From assembly GCA_910579925.1 (NCBI GenBank), contig CAJTVY010000070.1, positions 1 to 12,282 of the forward strand: a stretch of 12,282 nucleotides of DNA, written 5' to 3'. Each line of letters starts with the position of its first letter. The first letter of the stretch is position 1. Source of the stretch: an uncultured Dorea sp. GTDB lineage: Bacteria; Bacillota; Clostridia; Lachnospirales; Lachnospiraceae. Positions 6,323-12,251 of the stretch are shown here, in pieces. The notes under the pieces were generated by a model, which did not search any database, was not told the origin of the DNA, and saw only the letters and a list, made by a program, of their open reading frames with translations. The position numbers and the translations under genes are program-made.

Positions 6323-6850
6323 ATGCTGGAATATCTTGTGCTATACCAGAGTGAATCCGGGAACACGAAGAAAATTGCCGCAACGATTTTTTCTCATCTT
6401 CCCGGAACTTCCAAAGACTTAATTGACATCATGACGGACAAGACGATTCCGGAAGCCCGGATTTATTTCATCGGCTTCTGCGTCCACCAGGGTTCCTGCA
6501 GTATGGCGGTCAGCGATTTTCTAAGCGACTTAAGCGGCAAGCGCATCGCTTTGTTCGGAACCTGCGGAATGGGCGACTCCCCGGAATATTACAGCGCCAT
6601 CGAGCATAGTGCAAATGCATGGATCGAGTCTGACAACGACTATCTGGGAGCATTCATCTGCCAGGGCAAGATGCTCCAGCGTGTCCGCCGGAAATACGAG
6701 GCTTTACGGACAGAAGAGAACGCTTCCCGTATTAACCTTTGTCTGCGTCATTTTGACGAAGCGCTGACGCACCCTGACAGTCTGGATCTGGAACATGCAA
6801 AAGTATTTGTTGAAAAGATTTTAAAAAAAATAAAGGCAGAGGATTATTAA
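6323..6850 (+). CDS. Flavodoxin-family protein (BilS-like)
   Basis: Flavodoxins carry FMN and shuttle electrons in the cytosol. Residues 4-14 (YLVLYQSESGNT) are the classic FMN phosphate loop after the first beta strand. Strands IYFIGFCV and KRIALFGTCGMG follow, giving the flavodoxin alpha/beta order, with Cys53, Cys59 and Cys81 in or near loops. The 175-residue length and the GFCVHQGSC/FGTCGMG loops recall the BilS-type flavodoxin subfamily linked to bilirubin reduction, but no bilR-like reductase is in the window, so its redox partner is unknown. An AGGAGAAAAGGAGTGG site precedes the ATG. It is 97 bases after the J-domain gene, with a hairpin between them. Its last codons form one arm of the terminator for the converging gene. 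Confidence 0.85.
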   Translation: MLEYLVLYQSESGNTKKIAATIFSHLPGTSKDLIDIMTDKTIPEARIYFIGFCVHQGSCSMAVSDFLSDLSGKRIALFGTCGMGDSPEYYSAIEHSANAWIESDNDYLGAFICQGKMLQRVRRKYEALRTEENASRINLCLRHFDEALTHPDSLDLEHAKVFVEKILKKIKAEDY

Positions 6851-6862
6851 GTCCTCTGCCTT
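6823..6862 (-). terminator. Terminator of the PrdA-like gene, lying partly inside the flavodoxin gene
   Basis: A perfect 11-bp stem (6833-6843 with 6852-6862) has an 8-base loop and contains the flavodoxin stop codon. On the minus strand it ends in TTTATTTTTTTT (6823-6834), a strong intrinsic terminator 26 bases after the PrdA-like stop. On the plus strand there is no T-run, so the flavodoxin transcript would gain only the hairpin. It separates two converging transcription units. Confidence 0.8.
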
Positions 6863-6888
6863 CATCATGTAACAAGAGTTCCAACTTT

Positions 6889-7296
6889 TTAAATTGGAAG
6901 TTCCAGATAGATATCTTTTCCTTCTTTGATAGAAATGACCACTTTTCCGCTCTTTACCGTAGTAACCGCACCCTGTACGTTCATCTCCACTGCCGCCGCC
7001 GGGATCTTTTCTTCCCTTTCCGACGCTTCTTCTGTTTCTGCCGCGTCTTTGAAGCCTTCCACGTTGTCTGGCGTCAATGGACAAAGGGAATCGCTGGTCT
7101 TCGTAAGTTTTGCCCCCAATACCTGTCCGATCGTCAGACATCCCTCCAGATTCAGTAAGCCGGAATCAACCAGTTCATCAAAGATTGCCGGATCCTCCAG
7201 ATTGGCCGCCTCGATGGTGATCCCTCCCTCTGCCCTGCAGCACAGAACTGCCGGATCATTTGCATGGGCTTTTGCGGTTTCCGCTGTAATAGACAT
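6889..7296 (-). CDS. Stand-alone protein resembling the N-terminus of D-proline reductase PrdA
   Basis: The start ATG 7296 is chosen for its AGAGGAGG site at 8 bases and the promoter at 7334-7363. The frame stays open upstream only by overlapping the exonuclease gene. The 135-residue product begins MSITAETAKAHANDPAVLCC, then NLEDPAIFDELVDSGLL and LTIGQVLGAKL. I recognise this as the opening region of PrdA, the proprotein of the selenoenzyme D-proline reductase, recalled from memory and not searched. An Ala/Glu-rich linker (84-103) and a short beta-rich end (104-135) follow. The later part of PrdA, where self-cleavage makes the pyruvoyl group, is absent, and no prdB is nearby, so it is unlikely to reduce proline by itself. 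Cys19-Cys20, Cys53 and Cys72 are available for redox or metal binding. A paralogue role like PrdD/PrdE is possible. Confidence 0.6.
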   Translation of the reverse strand: MSITAETAKAHANDPAVLCCRAEGGITIEAANLEDPAIFDELVDSGLLNLEGCLTIGQVLGAKLTKTSDSLCPLTPDNVEGFKDAAETEEASEREEKIPAAAVEMNVQGAVTTVKSGKVVISIKEGKDIYLELPI

Positions 7297-7333
7297 ACTT
7301 ATTACCTCCTCTTTTCTTGTAGATACTGTCTTA

Positions 7334-7363
7334 AGTATATCTGTCCCAGGCCATGAATTCCAA
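7334..7363 (-). promoter_or_regulatory. Promoter of the PrdA-like gene
   Basis: On the minus strand TTGGAA (7358-7363) and TATACT (7334-7339) are separated by 18 bases. Transcription would begin about 7327, leaving a ~30-base leader with AGGAGG. The gap between the exonuclease stop and this gene is 161 bases, so independent expression is plausible. Confidence 0.5.
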
Positions 7364-7457
7364 TCACTTTTTCTCATGTATGAAATACATTTATCGGAAT
7401 TTTCTATCATGAATCTACTTTTCTCTGCTGACATTAGCGGCAGACATTGTACGCCTT

Positions 7458-8135
7458 CTACGCATTCTCCGTATACCTGCAGGCCGGATACCCACTGCAT
7501 CCCCAGAACTCCCCAAACCGCCCGCTTCGTTTCTTTAGAAACTGTCCGCATTTTGGACAGACCTTCATATTCTCCATCACCTCTAAAGAGGACATCTCCT
7601 CTCCTAATTTCTCGAACACCTTCTGGTTCATTCCGCAGTCGGCAAGCGCACGGTGCGCTCCATCCGTAGAAATATGATAATACGAAGCCAGATCCACCAG
7701 TTTATAATGTGACATCTGCGGCAGGCACTGTCTCGCAAGCGACAAAGTATCTATGTAGTTATTAGCAATCGTCCTGCCCCAGTAGTTTTCAGCATCCCGC
7801 CAGATAAATTTCATATCAAACGTATGGATATTGTGGCCTACCAGAAAGAGATCGCCAATAAAAGAATCAAAATCCGCCAGGGCTTTTTCAAATACCGGCG
7901 CCTCCTTTACCATATCGTCATAAATGTGATTGACCTGTGACGCACGAGGCGGAATCGGCCTTTTCGGATTCACCAGTGTAGAAAACGTTTCTGTCACCTT
8001 ACCTCCCTGTACCTTGACTGCCGAAATCTCAATCACGGCATCATTTACCGTACTGATTCCTGTTGTCTCCAGGTCAAAAACCACATAATCCTTTACATAT
8101 TTATCCTGCTTCCGTCCTCGTTTATCTCCAAGCAT
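7458..8135 (-). CDS. DnaQ-type 3'-5' exonuclease with C-terminal topoisomerase-type zinc finger
   Basis: This DEDDh exonuclease removes nucleotides from 3' ends of DNA or RNA. Catalytic residues are visible: Asp21 and Glu23 (VVFDLETTG), Asp107 (GHNIHTFDMKF), His161 and Asp166 (AHRALADC). The C-terminal finger, Cys193-xx-Cys196...Cys213-x5-Cys219 (CPKCGQFL...GCSGYPACRYTE), is the type found at the ends of topoisomerase I and some exonucleases, for nucleic acid binding. At 225 residues it is a stand-alone enzyme, not part of PolC. ATG 8135 has AGAGGA at 9 bases. The same frame remains open and protein-like back to 8210 but offers no ATG, GTG or TTG. It lies 67 bases after the HD-domain gene and is probably co-transcribed with it and cysK. 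Confidence 0.88.
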   Translation of the reverse strand: MLGDKRGRKQDKYVKDYVVFDLETTGISTVNDAVIEISAVKVQGGKVTETFSTLVNPKRPIPPRASQVNHIYDDMVKEAPVFEKALADFDSFIGDLFLVGHNIHTFDMKFIWRDAENYWGRTIANNYIDTLSLARQCLPQMSHYKLVDLASYYHISTDGAHRALADCGMNQKVFEKLGEEMSSLEVMENMKVCPKCGQFLKKRSGRFGEFWGCSGYPACRYTENA

Positions 8136-8202
8136 TTCCTTAATTCCTCTCGTTTTCTCATCTGTATATTCATATACGATAACCGGCTCTGTCCTGCCCG
8201 GT

Positions 8203-8781
8203 CTAACAATGATGTCCCACTACCGTATAAATATCTTTCCCCATTTTTTCTTCAAAATGCTTCTTCAATTCTAAATTATGCTTCCATTTCTCCTGTGGAT
8301 AGAAACCATATCTGCGTTTCACATCGTTCATACGCTCTTCGATATCCATAACTCCTTCTGCCCCGGCCAGTGCATCGCACAACTGGATCAGACTGTCATA
8401 CTCACTGATAACCGTTCTTTTTAAAGCCTCCTGTATCATCTTAAGTTCTTCCTCTGAGGTATCAAACCGCCCCACATATCCATCCGTAGTCTGATCATGG
8501 AAGGAATGCGTCAGACAAATCTGCGCTGCTTCGTCATATCCCAGAGACATCATATAAGAATATCCGTCTGACACATGCCCCAGATGTCTTACACCGCATT
8601 TTCTGCCAATGTCATGTAAAAGTCCCAGAATATATGCCTTCTCCCCCTCTAAATCTTCACATTCCTGCGCTATCTGTTCTGCACACTGCGCAGCCACGCG
8701 GCTATGCTTCCCCCATGGACCCGGATTACATTTTTCTGCTTCTGCCAGAAGTTCTTCTGCTTCTTCTCTTGTCGGTAACAT
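8203..8781 (-). CDS. HD-domain phosphohydrolase-type protein
   Basis: HD-domain proteins are metal-dependent phosphohydrolases acting on nucleotides or related phosphate compounds; the substrate here is unknown. The metal ligands of the fold are visible: His26 (GKHSRVA), His56-Asp57 (LLHDIGRKCG) and Asp136 (LCDALAG), with His92 and His95 (THSFHDQT) as further candidate ligands. At 192 residues it is a single-domain protein with a Lys/Glu-rich helical end (162-182). No signal peptide or membrane segment is seen. The start ATG 8781 has only a weak AGAAGAAG ribosome site, with a better GGAGG too far upstream (~29 bases). It is 53 bases after cysK, with no terminator between them, so it is likely in the same operon. 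Confidence 0.85.
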   Translation of the reverse strand: MLPTREEAEELLAEAEKCNPGPWGKHSRVAAQCAEQIAQECEDLEGEKAYILGLLHDIGRKCGVRHLGHVSDGYSYMMSLGYDEAAQICLTHSFHDQTTDGYVGRFDTSEEELKMIQEALKRTVISEYDSLIQLCDALAGAEGVMDIEERMNDVKRRYGFYPQEKWKHNLELKKHFEEKMGKDIYTVVGHHC

Positions 8782-8834
8782 GAAATCTTCTTCTTTCTTT
8801 TTATTTATCCTCCGTCTATTCTTCTACAATCTTC

Positions 8835-9767
8835 CTACTCAGTAAATAGCGCCGTAGAATAGTATCGGTCTCCTGAATCCGGTAAAAGAGCCACAATCAT
8901 CTTCCCTTTATTCTCCGGCTTCTTCGCATATTCAATAGCTGCATGAAGAGCCGCACCGGATGAAATTCCTACCAGAATTCCTTCTTTCTTAGCAAGAAGT
9001 TTCGCCGCGGCAAATGCCTCTTCATTTTCTGCCTTGTATATCTCATCGTACACATCCGTATTCAGAACATCCGGTACAAATCCCGCTCCGATTCCCTGGA
9101 GTTTATGTGGACCGGATTTTCCCTCTGATAACATTGGAGAAGCTGCCGGTTCCAATGCCACAATCTTCACGTCCGGATTCTGCTCTTTTAGATATTCGCC
9201 GGTTCCGGTAACTGTACCGCCGGTTCCTACGCCTGCAATAAAGATATCCACCTTTCCGTCTGTATCCTGCCAGATCTCCGGTCCGGTGGTCGCCTTATGT
9301 ATCGCAGAGTTGGCAGGATTTACAAACTGTCCTGGTATGAAGCTGTCTGGTATCGCTTTCGCAAGTTCCTCCGCCTTTTCAATCGAACCTTCCATTCCCT
9401 TTGCACCTTCTGTTAATACCAGTTCTGCACCATAAGCTTTCAGAATGTTCCTTCTCTCTACACTCATGGTATCCGGCATCGTAAGTATCACACGATATCC
9501 CTTTGCCGCAGCGATGGAAGCAAGGCCAATCCCGGTATTCCCAGACGTTGGTTCGATAATCACGGAACCTTTTTTCAAAAGTCCACTCTTCTCCGCCTCC
9601 TCAATCATAGCCATGGCAACCCGATCTTTCACACTTCCTGCCGGATTAAAATACTCAAGCTTTACCAGGACAGTTGCATAAAGCCCAAGCTCTCTCTCAA
9701 TATTCACGACCTCTACTAAAGGTGTTTTTCCAATTAATCCCAATGTTCCCTTATAATAATTTGCCAT
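8835..9767 (-). CDS. cysK: Cysteine synthase A (O-acetylserine sulfhydrylase)
   Basis: CysK makes L-cysteine from O-acetylserine and sulfide in the cytosol, using pyridoxal phosphate. Lys47 in NPAGSVKDR is the Schiff-base lysine; SGNTG (75-79) binds the substrate carboxylate; GTGGTVTGTG (about 177-186) binds the cofactor phosphate. GISSGAA and PDSGDRYYST near the C-terminus are typical of CysK. The 310-residue length matches the family and favours CysK over the longer cystathionine beta-synthases. AAGGAG lies 8 bases before ATG 9767. It follows the variant tRNA-Asn by 32 bases with no terminator between, so they may be co-transcribed. No T-box or SAM-type leader was seen. An HD-domain gene and an exonuclease follow on the same strand. 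Confidence 0.96.
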   Translation of the reverse strand: MANYYKGTLGLIGKTPLVEVVNIERELGLYATVLVKLEYFNPAGSVKDRVAMAMIEEAEKSGLLKKGSVIIEPTSGNTGIGLASIAAAKGYRVILTMPDTMSVERRNILKAYGAELVLTEGAKGMEGSIEKAEELAKAIPDSFIPGQFVNPANSAIHKATTGPEIWQDTDGKVDIFIAGVGTGGTVTGTGEYLKEQNPDVKIVALEPAASPMLSEGKSGPHKLQGIGAGFVPDVLNTDVYDEIYKAENEEAFAAAKLLAKKEGILVGISSGAALHAAIEYAKKPENKGKMIVALLPDSGDRYYSTALFTE

Positions 9768-9799
9768 GATGATTCTCCTTTTATTATTATTTTCCTAAA

Positions 9800-9871
9800 C
9801 TCCCCGTGTTGGACTCGAACCAACAATCCCACGGTTAACGGCCATGTGCTCTACCATTAAGCTATCGAGGA
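9800..9871 (-). tRNA. Variant tRNA-Asn (anticodon GTT)
   Basis: The 72 bases fold as a full cloverleaf on the minus strand: acceptor TCCTCGA/ACGGGGA, D-arm GCTT...GAGC, anticodon stem CATGG/CCGTG, T-arm GTTGG/CCAAC with loop TTCGAGT, and discriminator G. The anticodon loop reads CCGTTAA, so the anticodon is GTT (Asn). Two features are abnormal: position 33 is C instead of the near-universal U, and pair 7-66 is A/A. A G-T wobble is also present in the D stem. No CCA is encoded. It may be a weak or specialised extra tRNA-Asn or a decaying copy. Confidence 0.8.
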
Positions 9872-9893
9872 TTCTTCTGTTTTCTACATTTTT

Positions 9894-9945
9894 TTCGGTG
9901 TGCGGCCGTGTCATTGCTCTACCATTGACACGGTCGCACACCGAA
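9894..9945 (-). repeat. Strong 20-bp hairpin with a tRNA D-arm sequence in its loop
   Basis: Arms 9894-9913 and 9926-9945 are complementary over 20 positions with one G-T wobble, and the loop is 12 bases (9914-9925). On the minus strand the loop region contains AATGGTAGAGCA, identical to 12 bases of the neighbouring tRNA-Asn D-arm. Seven A residues follow the 3' arm, so it is not a standard terminator in either direction. It lies between the chemotaxis receptor stop and the tRNA. Confidence 0.75.
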
Positions 9946-9975
9946 GAATTACACTCTCTTTTATGCTTTTTTACG

Positions 9976-11817
9976 TTAATATTTTGCGTCGTCTGTATAC
10001 TCTCCGAATGTAGACTCAAGGGCACGCTGCGATGCAGGCCCTTCGGAACGGTGGACTTCGTCCATTAATGTATCCTTACCTGCGCCAGATGTACTGTTAC
10101 TGTTGTGTTTCACACCAGACTCTCTATAAGCGGGGGCGCCTGCAAAGCTGCTGTTGTCCAAACGAAACCGACTGACCAGCTCCTTGAGCACATTAGCCTG
10201 TCCTGAGAGCTCCTCACTTGCGGCGGCAGACTCTTCAGCGGTAGCAGAGTTCGTCTGCACTACACTGGAAATCTGATCCACAGCCGAGGAAATTTGAGAG
10301 AGAGAATCAGCCTCTTCTTCGGTGGCGCTGGAGATCAGGTTAACAGCCTCCAACACCTTCTGGGAACTTTCCACCACGGTCTGCAACGCCTGACTCGTCT
10401 CCTGGGACAGGTCAAGCCCCTCCTTAACCGCTGAAACGGTGTCTTCAATCAGCACAGCAGTACTCTTGGCAGCCTTGGCAGACTTGCTGGCCAAGTTACG
10501 GACCTCGTCCGCAACCACGGCAAACCCCTTACCTGCAGCGCCGGCGCGCGCAGCCTCAACAGCGGCATTCAGGGCTAAAATGTTAGTCTGGAACGCAATA
10601 TCTTCAATGGTGTTAATGACCTTGCTAATCTCATTAGAATGGGACTCAATCTTACCCATAGCATCCATCAGAGCATTCATGTCTCCGGAACAAACGCCAA
10701 TCTGCTGGTGGGTATGATCATTCTCAGATTTGGCAGTTCTGGCATGAGAAGCGGTGGAATCCACCTGGCCGCTCACATCCTGGATAGTAGCGGCCAGCTC
10801 CTGCACGGAGGAAGCCTGCTCCGTAGCGCCCTGTGCCAACGCCTGCGAACCGCTGGATACCTGGTCTCCGCCCGCATTAACCTGATCTGCGGCAATCTCG
10901 ATCTGACTCAGCGTGTCGCTCATAGACACTTTCAGAATGCGCATAGCTTTCAGAATACCTGCGTAATCGCCAACGTATGCTTCCCGCTGTTTACTGACCA
11001 CCGTAAAGTTGCCCTGCGCCAGCTCATTCATGCAATAATCGACGTCTCTGACAATATCTCTCACGATTCCGGTTAATTCCCGCATATGTTCCGCCATTTC
11101 GCCAAGCTCATCAGCAGAATGATAGGTAATATCCATATCCATCTGACCCTTGGCCATATTTGCGGCTACCTGGCGAATTTCTTCCACCGGTTTACGAATA
11201 CTATTACTCATTGCCAAGGCCAATATCACACTGACCGCCGCCGCAAGACAAATTATCACAATCACAATGATATTGGAAATTCTAGCCATTCTGGCGCCAT
11301 CTTCTACTTTATTCAAAGCGTTCTTCTGAGCAGTCTCGCCTACACTGACCAAAATGTCCCGCGTCTCGTCCATGTACGGCTTGTAACTGCTCTTATAAAG
11401 AGCCACCGCTTCATCGTCCAGCTGCTGTTTTGCTAAATCTGTCACCTGGGACAGGCTGGGCTCTGCACTGTTCAAATTCTGCTCGATCTGGGTGAGCTGA
11501 GACATATCTCCCTGATATGTCCCTTTCAGTTCATCCAGCAGAGTGAAGAGACTCTGAAAATCGCTTTTAGCAGAGTCGACGGTATCTTCGTTATATTCTA
11601 CAATACTAGATAGGATATTGCCCCGAACCGAAAAAACTGTACGCCGCATATCCAATGCATTTTCTACCGTTTGAAACTGTTGATCATAGAATTCCTGCAA
11701 TCTGCTGCTCTCCTCTCGAAGCATGACAATCGAAACAATACCGACAATCACCAACAGTACCGTAATGAGCATATAGGATATCAACAATCTGCCCCGAATC
11801 TTCATATTTTTTAACAT
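9976..11817 (-). CDS. Methyl-accepting chemotaxis protein
   Basis: This 613-residue transmembrane receptor would signal through CheW/CheA to the flagellar motor or another output. Membrane segments lie at about 11-33 and 181-203, enclosing a ~147-residue four-helix-bundle sensor outside the cell. A HAMP domain follows at 204-257, and a second HAMP-like stretch may occupy 260-300. The signalling domain runs about 300-550, with the conserved hairpin tip at 403-441 (IEDIAFQTNILALNAAVEAA, then GFAVVADEVR). The last 60 residues are variable and lack a CheR-binding pentapeptide. AAGGAG is 9 bases before ATG 11817. The ligand is unknown. No che, fla or mot gene is near. It looks G+C-richer than its flanks by eye. 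It is bordered by a tRNA/hairpin on one side and AT-rich DNA on the other. Confidence 0.95.
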   Translation of the reverse strand: MLKNMKIRGRLLISYMLITVLLVIVGIVSIVMLREESSRLQEFYDQQFQTVENALDMRRTVFSVRGNILSSIVEYNEDTVDSAKSDFQSLFTLLDELKGTYQGDMSQLTQIEQNLNSAEPSLSQVTDLAKQQLDDEAVALYKSSYKPYMDETRDILVSVGETAQKNALNKVEDGARMARISNIIVIVIICLAAAVSVILALAMSNSIRKPVEEIRQVAANMAKGQMDMDITYHSADELGEMAEHMRELTGIVRDIVRDVDYCMNELAQGNFTVVSKQREAYVGDYAGILKAMRILKVSMSDTLSQIEIAADQVNAGGDQVSSGSQALAQGATEQASSVQELAATIQDVSGQVDSTASHARTAKSENDHTHQQIGVCSGDMNALMDAMGKIESHSNEISKVINTIEDIAFQTNILALNAAVEAARAGAAGKGFAVVADEVRNLASKSAKAAKSTAVLIEDTVSAVKEGLDLSQETSQALQTVVESSQKVLEAVNLISSATEEEADSLSQISSAVDQISSVVQTNSATAEESAAASEELSGQANVLKELVSRFRLDNSSFAGAPAYRESGVKHNSNSTSGAGKDTLMDEVHRSEGPASQRALESTFGEYTDDAKY

Positions 11818-12042
11818 TTGACATTTCTCCTTTTTGTTCCATCGTAATACTTTTTCATCTTTTTATTTTTTTCAATAACCATCCGATAGTTCTCTTTCAA
11901 CTACCCTCCTTTCTCATAATATTCAATAGTTATTTTTTATCCTTCAAGTAATGCCTTTCGTAATACTTCTCCCCCCTTCTCTATTGCAGTGTCCTGCCAC
12001 ATTGAAACCCAAATGGCATTTTCCGACTGTGTTTTGTAAAAC
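11818..12042. other. AT-rich intergenic region upstream of the chemotaxis receptor
   Basis: No supported gene is present. Near 11905 an AGGAGG-like sequence on the minus strand precedes a TTG-initiated 29-codon frame (11811-11900) that overlaps the receptor start by 7 bases. It is Lys-rich and could be a leader peptide, but evidence is thin. A TTGAAA with 17-base spacing to TATTGA near 11875-11900 is a weak promoter candidate. I found no sigma-28 type promoter. Confidence 0.3.
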
Positions 12043-12078
12043 AAAAAAGCCTCTATTCCTGCAGATTACTGCGAGGCT
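12043..12078 (-). terminator. Intrinsic terminator on the minus strand
   Basis: AGCCTC (12073-12078 side) pairs with GAGGCT (12048-12053 side), and an inner GCAG/CTGC stem (12061-12064 with 12069-12072) stacks on one side. Six Ts follow (12043-12048). It ends the short transcript predicted from the promoter at 12186-12214, or attenuates transcription into the chemotaxis receptor. Confidence 0.65.
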
Positions 12079-12179
12079 AGAAACCCTGTGCCGCTATATA
12101 AAATTGAGGACAAAGTACGGTGCCTACTTAAGCAATAGCACAGGAAATTCCATTTATCAAGCCTTCCATACCAAAATAT
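12043..12179 (-). ncRNA. Candidate short structured RNA or attenuating leader
   Basis: A promoter with extended -10 and an intrinsic terminator bracket about 137 bases without a credible gene. Within it, CCTGTGC (12138-12144) can pair perfectly with GCACAGG (12085-12091), or its GTGC part can pair locally with GCAC from 12120-12123, so two exclusive folds are possible. That is the logic of an attenuator, but it could equally be a stand-alone small RNA. I compared it by eye with c-di-GMP, SAM, TPP and fluoride riboswitches and saw no signature. Confidence 0.4.
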
Positions 12180-12185
12180 ATATAA

Positions 12186-12214
12186 ATTATAACAAAAAAC
12201 GATCTCCAAAACAA
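12186..12214 (-). promoter_or_regulatory. Promoter with extended -10
   Basis: On the minus strand TTGTTT (12209-12214), a 17-base spacer and a perfect TATAAT (12186-12191) preceded by TGT, an extended -10. The predicted start is near 12179. It lies just after the terminator of an off-window gene, where a new transcription unit would start. Confidence 0.55.
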
Positions 12215-12230
12215 GATGTAAATTTTGTAT

Positions 12231-12251
12231 AAAAAAGTGTCTTCGACACTT
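12231..12251 (-). terminator. Terminator of a gene beyond the right edge
   Basis: AAGTGTC (12245-12251 side) pairs with GACACTT (12235-12241 side) around a three-base loop, and a run of six Ts (12231-12236) ends the minus-strand reading. A second 7-bp hairpin (12264-12270 with 12275-12281, loop TTCA) lies just before it. Together they suggest the 3' end of a minus-strand gene outside the window. Confidence 0.6.

Noticed and set aside
6889..7551. Longer 220-residue version of the PrdA-like protein
   Set aside because: It overlaps the exonuclease gene and ignores the promoter and AGGAGG site just before ATG 7296.
6926..7669. 247-residue plus-strand frame
   Set aside because: It is antisense to the PrdA-like and exonuclease genes, with Ser/Pro-rich low-complexity content and no ribosome site.
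9795..10025. 76-residue minus-strand frame across the tRNA
   Set aside because: It overlaps the tRNA, the hairpin and the end of the receptor gene, and has no ribosome site.
12043..12179. c-di-GMP riboswitch controlling the chemotaxis receptor
   Set aside because: The position is attractive, but the conserved GEMM sequence blocks are not present by eye.
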